The position numbers and the translations under genes were made by a program. Below the pieces are notes generated by a model. That model made no database searches, was not told the origin of the DNA, and worked only from the letters and a program-made list of their open reading frames with translations. This document shows positions 24,046 to 34,927 of a DNA stretch of 64,000 bases, piece after piece; positions within the stretch are counted from its first letter, which is position 1; every line of letters begins with the position of its first letter. This DNA comes from Malania oleifera. Taxonomy: Eukaryota > Streptophyta > Magnoliopsida > Santalales > Ximeniaceae. The stretch is from NCBI RefSeq assembly GCF_029873635.1, contig NC_080421.1:38854617-38918616 (forward strand). The letters are read 5' to 3'.

Positions 24046-25271
24046 CCATACTGAATGATGCCAGTAGAGTTGGCAGAACTGAAAGATCAGTTGCAGGATT
24101 TACTTGATAAGGGTTTCATACAACTTAGTGTGTCTCTGTGGGGAGCTCCAGTACTGTTCGTGAAGAAGAAAGACAGGTCCATGAGGATGTGCATAGATTA
24201 TAGGGAGATTAATAAAGTGACCATCAAGAACAAGTATCCTTTACCTTATATCGATGATTTGTTCCATCAACTCTAGGGTACACGGGCATATTCTAAAATT
24301 GACCTTAGATCAGGTTACCATCAAGTAAAGGTGAGAGCAGAATATGTATCGAAGACGGCTTTTAGGACCAGGTATGGGCATTACGAATTTCTTGTTATGC
24401 CATTTGGTCTGACGAATGCTTCTACGATATTTATAGATTTGATGAATATAATCTTTCATCCATATTTAGATCAGTGTGTGGTTATTTTTATTGATGATGT
24501 ACTGGTCTATTTGAGGAGCTATGAGGAGGATGAGATACATTTGAGGCAGGTTCTACAGACGCTACGAGAAAAGAAGTTGTATGCTAAGTTTAGTAAATGT
24601 GACTTCTGGATCGAGAAAGTTGTGTTCTTGGGGCATGTTATCTCAGGAGATGGAATTTCTGTAGATCCCAGCAAGATTGATGCGGTAGTGAATTGGGCCA
24701 GACCGAAGAATGTCCAAGAGATCAGGAGTTTCTTGGGGTTAGTTGGATATTACCGTCGTTTTGTAAAGGGATTCTCGGCTTTATCAGGGCCTCTGACATG
24801 ACTGACTAGGAAGAATGCCCAATTTGAGTGGGACGACAGCTGTGAGCAGAGTTTTCAGGAACTGAAGCAAAGGCTAGTCACAACGCCGGTACTGATCATC
24901 CAGTCTGGGGGTGAGGGGTATACTATCTATAGTGATGCGTTCTTGAAGGGACTTGACTGTGTATTGATGCAGCATGGCAAGGTGGTGGCGTCAGCATACA
25001 AACAATTGAAAAAGTACAAAAAGAACTACCTTACCCATGATCTTGAATTGGCTACAGTGATACACATATTGAAAATTTGGAGGCATTACCTGTACAACGA
25101 GCAGTGTGAGATTTTCTCCGATCACAAGAGCTTAAGGTATTTCTTCACCCAGAAGGAATTGAATATGAGGCAGAGAAGGTGGTTAGAATTGGTTAAGGAT
25201 TTTTACTATACCATCAGTTACCACCCAGGGAAAGCAAATGTGACAACTGATGCACTGAGCAGGAAGTCTTG
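24046..25271 (+). pseudogene. Reverse transcriptase and RNase H of the 9-kb gypsy element
   Basis: RT landmarks in order: [59 protein letters not shown] and the catalytic FIDD box (near 24486). Connection: [19 protein letters not shown] and [15 protein letters not shown]. RNase H: YSDAFLKGLDCVLMQ, SDHKSLRYFFTQKELNMRQ, YHPGKANVTTDALSRK. In-frame stops at 24274-24276 and 24799-24801 (TAG and TGA, each one transition from Gln or Arg). Close to full family length. The best-preserved part of the element. Confidence 0.9.
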
Positions 25272-26572
25272 AGAATCAACATTGACAGCTATGGAGATCT
25301 AGCGTTTGATCATGATGGATTTGGAGAGACTCGGCATTGAATTGAGAGAGAGTAATACTCCAGTATGTATCACCAGTCTAGTGGTATAGCCTCCTCTGCG
25401 AGAGAGAATTAAATCCGCCCAGAAAGAAGACCCATAATTAGTAGAGGTGATGGACAAAGTACAAACCGGTGAGGGAGAGGAATTCTGCATTTCAGACGAT
25501 GGAGCTTTACGGTTCCGCTCCAGATTGTGTGTTCCTGCCGATTTTAACATTAGGAAGACTATTTTGGAGAAGGCTCACAGATCTTTGTATACAGTCCATC
25601 CCGGCAGTACAAAAATGTACAGGGATTTGTGAGAGTTTTATTAGTGGAGTGGTATGAAGAGAGAGATTGCCGAGTATGTAGCTCAGTGCTTGGCGTGCCA
25701 GCAGGTAAAAGCTGAGCACCAAAGGCTAGTGGGTCAGTTGTAACCGCTATTTATCCTAGAGTAGAAGTGAGATCATATATCCATGGACTTCGTTTTAGGG
25801 TTGCCGTTGACATCGCATGGCCTGAATGCGATTTGGGTGATAATGGAGCGGTTGACTAAAACCGCCATGTGTTTTAGATTTTTGGGGTAGTTGGACTTAG
25901 TTCATACTGCTGGTAGAGTTTGCGTATAATAACAGTTACCAGTCCAGTATTGGCATGACACCGTTTGAGGCATTGTACGGTAGGAGATGTCGATCTCCTT
26001 TGTATTGGGATGAGATGGGTGAGCAACGAGTTGTGGGGCCAGAGCTGGTACAATAGGTGTACAATAAAGTTCGACTCATCAGAGATAGAATCAGTGTAGC
26101 TCAGAGCCAACAGAAGAGTTATATTGACAATCGCCGCAGGAATTTGGAGTTTGATACTGGTGATTATGTGTTTCTGAAGATAGCTACGTTAGAAGGAGTT
26201 ATGAGGTTTGGAAGAAAGGATAAACTTAACCTTAGGTTCATTAGTCCATTTGAAATTTTAGAGAAGGTGGGACTGGTTGCCTACAGGTTAGCTTTACTGC
26301 CTTCATTATCCAAGATGCATGACGTATTCCACGTATCTATGTTGAGGAAATACGTCCTAGATCCTTCTCATATTATCAGCTATGATGAGTTAGAGCTCAG
26401 TGATTTGCTAGTCTCTGAGGAGGTACCAGTGCAGATTCTGGACAGAAAGAAATAGGAACTACGTAATAAGAAAATTTCTCTGGTAAAGGTTTTATGGAGG
26501 AATCATGCAATAGAAGAGGCTTCTTGGGAGCTCGAGGAGCAGATCAGAAAAAAATACCCGCAACTATTTTAG
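25272..26572 (+). pseudogene. Integrase with core deletion, and chromodomain-like end
   Basis: The His/Cys zinc-binding part is present (HRSLYTVHPG; CLACQQVKAEHQR). In the core the first catalytic position reads VIMERLTK where family members have Asp, and about 95-100 codons carrying the second and third acidic residues are missing: at about 25878 the text jumps to DFWGSW and then EFAYNNSYQSS. The C-terminal part (26057-26455) is open and leads through a stop to a chromodomain-like segment (VLWRNHAIEEASWELEEQI) ending near 26572. Deletion makes this copy unable to supply integrase. Confidence 0.85.
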
Positions 26573-26828
26573 GAAGTTTAGATGTGATTAGGAAATGTAA
26601 ATAAATATGTAATATTTCTTTTACAGGTACATGTAATGCTTTAGTTAGTAAGTGGTATTTTAGTTTTGGGGGAATTTTCTTTTGGTATATGTAATCTCCC
26701 AGGACTTGAAATGTAACCACGGTATTCCTCCGCCATAAGTGAGGGCAAGTAATAAAATAAGTAGACCATTTTACCTATTAAGGGATGATGAATTATATGG
26801 ATAGTAAATTTCGAGGACGAAATTTTAT

Positions 26829-26841
26829 AAGGAGGGGAGAA
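26829..26841 (+). other. Polypurine tract of the 9-kb gypsy element
   Basis: AAGGAGGGGAGAA directly before the TG of the 3' LTR; plus-strand priming site. Confidence 0.85.
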
Positions 26842-28958
26842 TGTGACAACCCGAATAATAATGGTATTTAAATAATAAAGAGGAAGGAAAATGGAAACAG
26901 AAACAAAAGGAGGCAGTAGACTTCATTGACGACATTGCATTTTGGGAGAAATAACCTAGAAAATTAGTGAGGCCCTCGTTGACGAACACAGGGGATTCGT
27001 TGACAAAGATATAAGAGGACCTCGTTGACGAAGCCAAATTTTGTCGATGAGAAGATACCGAGAGAGGATTTTAGGAAGTCTAAAATTTGTCGACAAAGGT
27101 GCAGGTTTGTCGACGAACTTTCTACAGGACTCGTCGATGAGGTGATGTGTCTCGTCGACGAATCCAGTCCTATAAATAACCCAAAACTCGAATTTAAACA
27201 CAAAAATTAAGAAAACTCTTACACACTCTCTCTCCATTCGGTTTCTCTTCCTTCTCTCTTCGATTCGAGCTCCGTCGCTCGCTGGATCGACGATCTGAGG
27301 CCACGAGGACGCTCACGGGGAAGTTCTCTCCAAATCTGCTGGAGCGGATCGTTGGTGGAAGCTAGTTAGAATTCATCCCTGAGTTGAGGTAAGGCTTTTT
27401 ATGCCAAATTTGGTCTTACTGTAGTTATAAGAAATGATATTCACATGAAAATACTGAAGTTTAGTACTTGAAGTTTTCATTTTCAGGGTATTGATTAGGA
27501 AATCCTACAGGTGTGAGTCTAGGAATACATAGGAGCTTTTTAGTTGCCAGGTAAGGGAATAAACTAAAGCAATTATTTTTTCACACGCATTATTATTATT
27601 ATCAGCAAAGTAATTTTCAGGGAATATGTATTATATTTGAATATTTTTTAGAAAATGTATGTTATTGGGAAAATTTTGTTGTTTTATAGAAAATGTGATT
27701 TTAGAATGACATGTACGAAATTATTCAGCTTTGGGTGGCATGAATGTTATTTTTCATGAAAAATATTATGATGTAACAAATTTTATGAAATAAGCAAGTT
27801 TTTAGGGATTATAAAAATACAGTACATTATGGTTTCGAAATACATGATAATTGATTTATTTATTCAGAATGATATGTATGAGATATTCGGCGCAAGGCTG
27901 TGATTAATAGTTGGTGTAAGGCCGTGTTTTACGTGTGATTTAGGCGCGAGGCCATATATTTATGAAATGTTCGACGCGAGGCTGTATTTATGAAATGTTC
28001 GGCGTAAGGCAGTATTTATGAAATGATTTTGGTGCGAGATCGTATTTATGAAATTATGAAAAATTCTATAATATCATGTATTATATGTTATCAGAACCTG
28101 GATGTTAGTTTAGTTCAGTTTCAGGAGCTCGGTACCGTAGCTTATAGATCAGATATTTTATGATCAGATTGGTGCTAACCACCCCATGAGGGGGTGGGAG
28201 ATGGATAGTCGATGTGGCTTTCAGTGTAGAGTTGTAGACGTCCACCTGGCAGTCCGGACCAAGGTGTGGCCGGCCCATCATACTTACAAACATTTTTGAC
28301 TTCGTAGTGGTCGGCTAGCCATTATCGGGTCTTGCCTTCAGGCTGCACAACCCGTCATAGGGGGGTAATACATGACATCAGTTAGCTATTTATCCTGAGT
28401 ATATTTTCAGTATTATCAGTTAAAATAGACGTTTTATGAATGATATGATTTATTAGAAAATATAAAAGTATATGATTATTCAGTATGATATGATGAATGC
28501 TTACAAAAATATGAAATGTACTGTATATGTATAATTGCATTAAATGTTCATGTTGTCACACAGCTGTATTTAGTTTATTTTCCCTTACTGAGAAGTATCT
28601 CACCCTCGAACTTAATTAATTTTTTAGGAGACCCTGAGAGACCTGCGGGTCGTGACCACCATTGAGTTTGTTGAGTTACCCTACTAGGAGGGTAAGATTT
28701 TGTACTAGGATTAGGATTATTTTGTTGTGAGATCCTAGTTGTATTTGGAATGTTATGGGAGATTGAAAATATATGTATGCTATTTTGGCGTAAATAAACT
28801 CTGGTATTATGTTATATTGTTTGGATGGTTGTAATTTTTTACTTATTGCCACTTAAGTTTTCGCTGTTTATGACTGGTCTATCCCTGCTACCCACGGGTT
28901 CGAGTTGATGTTGTTATTATTTATGATTATTATTTGATAAGTTAAGCAAGTCGTTACA
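26842..28958 (+). repeat. 3' LTR of the 9-kb gypsy element
   Basis: Starts TGTGACAACCCG, ends GTCGTTACA. Carries nine motif copies (26921-27164), TATA at 27171-27179 and six GGCGCAAGGCCG units at 27888-28046. Differs from the 5' LTR mostly by C/T and G/A changes. Confidence 0.93.
26921..27179 (+). promoter_or_regulatory. Nine-copy motif array and TATA box, 3' LTR
   Basis: Same order and spacing as the 5' LTR array; different copies have decayed (for example TTTGTCGACGAA versus TTCATCAATGAA in the partner). Confidence 0.65.
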
Positions 28959-28963
28959 TCTTA

Positions 28964-30983
28964 TGCAGAGTATCCCCACTTCAAATAGTTCTTTTATCAT
29001 TATCCAATGCATATAATGGATATTGCTAATTTTTCAAATACTACTTTATGTCCTAGTACAATGGCTTCCTATCTACCTATTCTTTAATAACCATACAATG
29101 AGCAAAATCACTTTGTACATCCACACTTAGTGGTTGCATTTTCTATTCACCAATAACTCTGATTATAGAAGCCAAAAAATATAATGCATCTTAACATTTG
29201 TTCTTTGTTTGTCGAATTAATGTTCAAAAGAAATGAATTTAAATTGTTAAACAAGTTTCTCTATAAACTATTGATAAGGAATCAATTTTCAGTCTTTTGT
29301 TTTCCATTCCCTAATTACTTGACATAGGATGAGAGTTGAATTCCCATACCTTCAATATCTCAAAATTTTATTTCCTATCATCTTTTGATCCAGCTATATA
29401 AGCCTTATATTTGGTAACATTGTTGGCGTAAGGAAAATTTAACTTAACAATTGGAAATTTTCCCCTTTGTGGTGATACCAACACTACCTCTACCCCACAT
29501 CCATAGGTGTTTATAGCCCCACCAAAATGCATTTTCTAATGACATTATTCATTTTCCATGCCTAAAAAATCTTCATAGAAAAACTCAAGTTAGCTATTCC
29601 TTTTTCATCCACTACATGGTCAACTACCGCTTGCCATTTGATTACTTTGGTTGATTTGTATATAATATCATATTCTAATAGCAACGTACTTAAACAAGCT
29701 AGTCTTCCTAATAATTTCATTGTCTCAAAGATATATTTCTAAGGATACATTTGATATATCAAATAAGTGGTATGTTATAACATGTATTATCTTAATCTGT
29801 TAAGATAATACAAGTTACCCAAGTTAACATGTATTACCCAAGTTAAAGCACAACATGTTCTTTCCACAAAGAGAATATCCACATTTACACTAGTTGAATT
29901 TCTTGTTGAGGTAGTTGTAGCTTTTTATTTTCTTTCTATTTCATCGTTTTAGCATAACATGCAACCTATAGACTCTCCCAATATCATTAAGAAAAGAAAT
30001 AGTGGCTTCTTGAGAATCGAAGGCATCAAAATAGATGGATTTTTTCAAATACTCCTTAATCTTGTCAAAATCTTGTTGGCGTCCATCATTCCAAATATAA
30101 GGATTATCCTTCTTCAACAATTGAGATATGAACCTTGCAATTCAATTCAATTCAACCTTCCCAAAAATCTTTGTACTTGTTTTTTTATTAGATGGTGGTG
30201 CGACTCTAGTTTCTCAATTGCTAAAATATTGGTTGGATCCACTTCAATCCCCCTTTGACTACAATAAATCGCAACATTTTATCAAATTTCAACCCAAAGG
30301 TGTATTTAATTGGATTCAATTTCATCTTGTATTTTTTCAATCTCTCAAATTACTTTTTTAGAACCTTGGGATGCTCTTCATCAATTTTTCTTAGCGATCA
30401 TACTATCCACATTTAATTCAATTTTTTATGCATTAGATCATGGAACAATGTTACCATAGCTCTCTGATAAGTAGCTTTAGCATTTTTAACCCAAAAGGCA
30501 TTACTTCATAGTAGAACGTGCCTCATTGAGTAATGAATGTGGCTTTAGTTTTCTCCTCTTCCACCATATTTATAGAATTATATCTAAAGAAAGTATCCAT
30601 GCATGAAAAAAAACTTTTGATCTTCTATGTTATTGACCAACAGGTCAATGTGGGATAATGGAAAAAATAATATTTAGGGGGATAACCTTGTTCAAATCTA
30701 ATAATTAGCACACATTCTTGATTTACCATCCTTTTTAGGAACTAGAAAAATGTTAGCTACCCATTATGGATAGTTACAAACTTCCATAAATCCTACATCA
30801 AATTGTTTCTTAACCTTTTCCTTGATTTTAATTTTCTATATAGGGCACATCCTTCCAAACTTTTGTTTTATAGGTCGACAATTAAGACACATTGGTATCT
30901 GACGAGTCACTATGTATGTGTCTAATCCAAGGATAACTTGATAAGACTAAGTAAATATATCCTTATGCTTTAACTCCACTGCT
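28964..30983 (-). pseudogene. Old Tat-like gypsy, piece A: reverse transcriptase and RNase H
   Basis: On the minus strand RT is recognised by NIFLVPKKDGKSRMCANY near 30740 and following blocks in mixed frames; RNase H near 29.4-29.0 kb by a NVTKYKAYIAG segment and a C-terminal tail resembling Tat-type RNase H linkers. Many stops and frameshifts. Upstream it continues beyond the solo LTR at 30989 into the protease piece; downstream it joins integrase piece B across the TCTTA duplication. Confidence 0.75.
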
Positions 30984-32113
30984 TATTGTGTTAGCTTTGG
31001 TGCAATCCCAAGAGCTGGGGGGGGGGGGAAGGGGGTGAATTTTTATTTTAAAAATTTATCCTGTAGGTCAATTCACTAGCATCAGTATTACGTAATCCTA
31101 AGTTCAATCTAGTGTGTATAAAGTAAATCAATATAAATTCAACAAAAATTGAAATGCGCAAGTAATTTAAATAAGCATACACGAGAAAGCAGTAAATAGA
31201 GACAACACCAGAAATGTTATTGGGTTTTGGGCAATACTGCCTACGTCCCCACCTTGGCACACCCGCACAAGGATTACACTATAAACTCACTTAACAGGTG
31301 GAGTGGCACCGTTTACAACCAAGTCAATTAGCGGGGCTAACCTCAACCTACACCTTACCAGGATGGTACACCTAACTTTCCTAACTGGGTCTAAGCTAAT
31401 CTGAGACTATTCGATAGGGCTAGTCTCCCTTTTCAGGCCCATGCCTATAATACAACAAATGTGTATGAAATTTTGTATACAGAAATACGCTTCTTCACAA
31501 GCAGATATGTACATCAGTATAGCTTAAGCAATGACGGAAGCACGAATGATATGTAAATATGTCCAGTGCTCTAATGTGTGCTAAACACTCAGTCAAGTAT
31601 AGATAATCAATCAAGATCAATAGTATATATCAAAGTAAGATTTGAACCACAATATTCGAATATCACAGTATCAGATCAAGGTTTCAAATATGCTAGTTAG
31701 ATGATTCAAACAAACTTAATAAGATGTTCTCAATGTATTAAGCACAATGGATGTTTGAATGCAAGCTTTGAAAAATGATTTTTGCACACAAAAATATAAG
31801 CTAAGGTAACTTGAAATGACAATGCAAGAACCACAAGCCACCACGTCTTCCCATACAAAGATTTATCAAATAAAATTGATGGGAGAACTTAAAGCTTTAC
31901 TCTCAACAAAAATCCAACAATTAATATAGCAAATAAGAGTATGAACTAGTAAGATTAAGCACAAGCACTTTAGAAATATTCACAACACTTGAAAGCTCAA
32001 GAAAAATGAAGTGTATAAGTGTTTGGGAGTAGTATAGGCTAAAAAAGGATTTTTGAATTTGAGAGAATTTTGGCCTTAATCAATTTGCTAATCCCTTCTA
32101 ATTATTGCAAATG

Positions 32114-32115
<2 letters not shown>

Positions 32116-32151
<36 letters not shown>
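32116..32151. repeat. (AT)n microsatellite in the solo copia LTR
   Basis: About 18 AT units at the place where relatives have the TATA box. Confidence 0.9.
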
Positions 32152-32153
<2 letters not shown>

Positions 32154-32277
32154 CAATGGAGGATTTATGATCGTTGGGGACCCAATGGAAATTATTAGAA
32201 ATGTTTATTGAAAGATTAGAAAAAATTAACCCAGTTTACCCCATTTTAACTTGGTTAAAATTAATTCAATCCGAAAG

Positions 32278-32640
32278 TTTCAGGTGCCTGGTCCAAGGTT
32301 CGGGTGCCTGAATAGACTCAAAGCCAAACAAGTCATTTTGAGGTTCAGTCGCCTGAAGTATATTTCGGTTGGCTGAGTAGAGGCGATTCTTCAAAAGACC
32401 GCAGTTCGGGTGCCCAAAGTACAATTCAGTTAACTAAACTCACAAGTTTGGTAGCCCGAGGCCAAAGTGAACGCAAAGGTTCGGGTGCCTGGGTTGGTGA
32501 AAAGTTCTCTGACACGAGTTCGGGTGATCGAGGAAGATACGTTAAAAAATGGTTTAGTCTGCCGAACACAAGTCAACATGACGACTTGTCCACGATTCGG
32601 CCGCCCGAGGCGTTTTCAACGCCACAGGCTCGATTGCCTG
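32278..32640 (-). promoter_or_regulatory. GTTCGGGTGCCTGA motif array in the solo copia LTR
   Basis: At least eight versions of a motif GGTTCGGGTGCCTGAA / TTCAGTCGCCTGAA, for example at about 32279, 32297, 32341, 32402, 32479 and 32517. The array lies just upstream (minus strand) of the AT-rich TATA region. Same architecture as the other SIRE-like LTRs with a changed consensus. Confidence 0.55.
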
Positions 32641-33046
32641 ACCTCTCACAATATTTTTTAGTTAAGTCCAATTTGGCTTCATTTAACTTCCCTGATATAA
32701 TAAGTGATGTTGGGTACTATGTACACTACGTGTAGGTTCCTAAAGTCCATTTATGGTCAATTTGAGCATACCTACCTATCATGCATGATGCAAATTATTA
32801 CAAGCCATAAGTGTACTGTCCATAATTGAATTTACATCCCAAAATGAAGAAAATAAATAGAAAATACAAATTACAACACAGATTTCTTCATTCTTTGGCA
32901 CGAACACCACATGCCATCATGATATATATCGTTTGGTTCGAGTACACACGTAAGGTGAACCTGCATGCAAATCTTAGTACAACCGTCAGTACCAAGAGTG
33001 TTTGTCATGATCAAAACTAGGTGTGACCTATCAGGTCAACATATTG

Positions 33047-34927
33047 TCTCACTTGTGAGCTCATCAAAGTTTCAATCTTCATCTCCTATGGAGCACTTTC
33101 TTTTCCCAAAATCACAACTTCCTCTTCTTCCGTGTGTGGTTTGATTTATTTATCGTCATGTTCCAACATTCTCAAAAGCTCTTATGATGGCTCTAATTCC
33201 TCATCTCTTTCACTAGGGTTAGATAAATATTCTTATTGCAATCTTCTTACGATTTAAGGTGGGTTTTGATATTTTGTAGGGATAAATGAACTAGTTCTAA
33301 AGAGAATAACAAAAGAAAGAAAGGCTAATGCAAATAAAAAAAAAAAAAAAAGAAGGAAAAGATAAGCATGTTTACAACATAAGGATCTTCCTTTGGCCAT
33401 AAATTAAACCAAAAAAATATTTTATGTTCTGGAAATCACTTGTACATAGTTAGGACCTTAATGATACAATTATCAAGTATTCTGGATGCAAATTCAGAGA
33501 CGTCCAGCCAACAGTTCTCTTAACTAATCATGCCAATTGACAATCTATCTTCAAATAATTTGATAGACTCTTTAAGCTCAATATCTTCTTGTGGAATTGT
33601 CTCAAATTCGTGAGGCATATAACTTATAATGTCTTTGGAAAACTGTAGTAAATACGTGGAATTACCAGTACAGACTCATATGGGATTCTTCTTTCAATTT
33701 TGGCCAGTCTCTTCTCTCTACATCGAACAAAGGCCTTAGCTTTATCCCTTTTGGATGGTTAAAAATTCAAACCAAAAGTATCCTTATGGTTAACCAATGC
33801 AATTGGTTCAGTTATCCCTGATAGATGCTTTCCCAAATTCATATTCTTGCTTCAACATATTTTTTGCAGTCATTATGCTAACTTTTGTATATTTTGGTTC
33901 TAAGACTTCTACTTTTTCTCCACTAATAATTAGACACTTTATCTCAAATGTCTTGAGATGACAATTTGCTAACATATATTCAACTCCAGTGAAGGAACCA
34001 ATCTAGGTTTAGTTGTTCCAACACTTTCTTCTCTCTTTCTAGTAATTAGATGATCTCCAAAAATAAATTTTAGCTTCTAGTGCAGAGAGGATGACATTGC
34101 CTCATCTACATGTATCCAAGGCCCTTCTAATAGCATATTGGAAGAAGGTATGTTTTCTAAAACTAGGAAAACAATTTCAAAGGTGCAAGGACCAATCTCA
34201 TCATTCAAATAAATTTCACCAATAATTTTTCTTATAGTCCCATCAAAAGCTCTAACTATCGAACCACTCCTTCTCACTGGAGACTTGTCTATTCCCAATT
34301 TCACTAATATTGAGTATGGACAAACACTAAAAGCTAAATCATTGTCAAGCAATACCCAAGGTATGATCATTAGACTGTGTTTCACAACTATGTGCAGAGG
34401 AGTCACATGGCCTTTTCCTCATTTATCTAAGTTATATCGTTAACTGTCAATATAGAATTGACCTAGCTTTCAAACTATCCAACTGGAATATTCTGAGGCA
34501 TATGATCTTCATTCAGATCCTTTTGTAAAGCATTCATATGACCTTCTAAAATTGAGTATTGATATTGTAGCTAGAGTTTATTCAACTATATAAAAATACT
34601 ATAATCACTAATCTCGAGTTGTTGTAGAAACTTCACTACATTTTCATCACTAATCTTTTTATTCTTTACCTTGTCTACCATTTTCTCCTTTCCTTTGGCA
34701 ACTTTATCACTATCCTTCCTTTTTAATTTTTTGCTATTCAAGTGTATAATAATGTCCACTTCTTGTCATTCCATTGATATTAAATAAATTAGCCACACTA
34801 ACTATATTAGCTAAATTCACAACCTCTGCTTCCTACTTCCAAGGTATAACAGGAACAAAGTATGTGGCCTAGTGATAAGAGATTTAGGGTTAGATGAGGG
34901 TGACATGTCATGTTCGATGCAAACATG
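33047..34927 (-). pseudogene. Old Tat-like gypsy: protease and flanking linkers
   Basis: The longest open part (34406-34077) has a protease signature: LLDNDLAFSVCPYSILVKLG at the active site (Asp present; the next residues are Asn-Asp instead of the usual Asn-Gly-Ser), then RAFDGTIRKIIGEI and GPCTFEIVFLVL, ending GPWIHVDEAMSSSLH. Upstream minus-strand text up to 34.75 kb (KGKEKMVDKV, ILEGHMNALQKDLNEDHMP) matches the Gag-protease linker of Tat elements. Downstream text to 33.45 kb resembles the segment before RT. Degraded. Confidence 0.78.

Larger units (their letters stand above)
19916..28958 (+). mobile_element. Complete chromovirus-like (Tekay/Del-type) Ty3/gypsy element, 9.04 kb
   Basis: Two LTRs (2126 and 2117 bases), a primer-binding site matching initiator tRNA-Met, a polypurine tract, gag-protease-RT-RNase H-integrase order and a chromodomain-like C-terminus. 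Perfect TCTTA target duplication at 19911-19915 and 28959-28963. It lies in the RNase H/integrase junction of the old Tat-like element. All coding parts carry stops, and the integrase core is partly deleted, so it is defective. LTR differences are mostly transitions. Confidence 0.95.
30989..33041 (-). mobile_element. Solo copia (SIRE-like) LTR; TATTG target duplication
   Basis: On the plus strand it reads TGTTAGC...GGTCAACA with TATTG on both sides (30984-30988 and 33042-33046). The GGGG-TGAATTTTTATTTT phrase at the low edge and the tgatcatgacaaac start on the minus strand match SIRE-type LTRs. It splits the protease-RT linker of the old gypsy element. No primer-binding site or coding sequence adjoins it. 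Confidence 0.9.
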
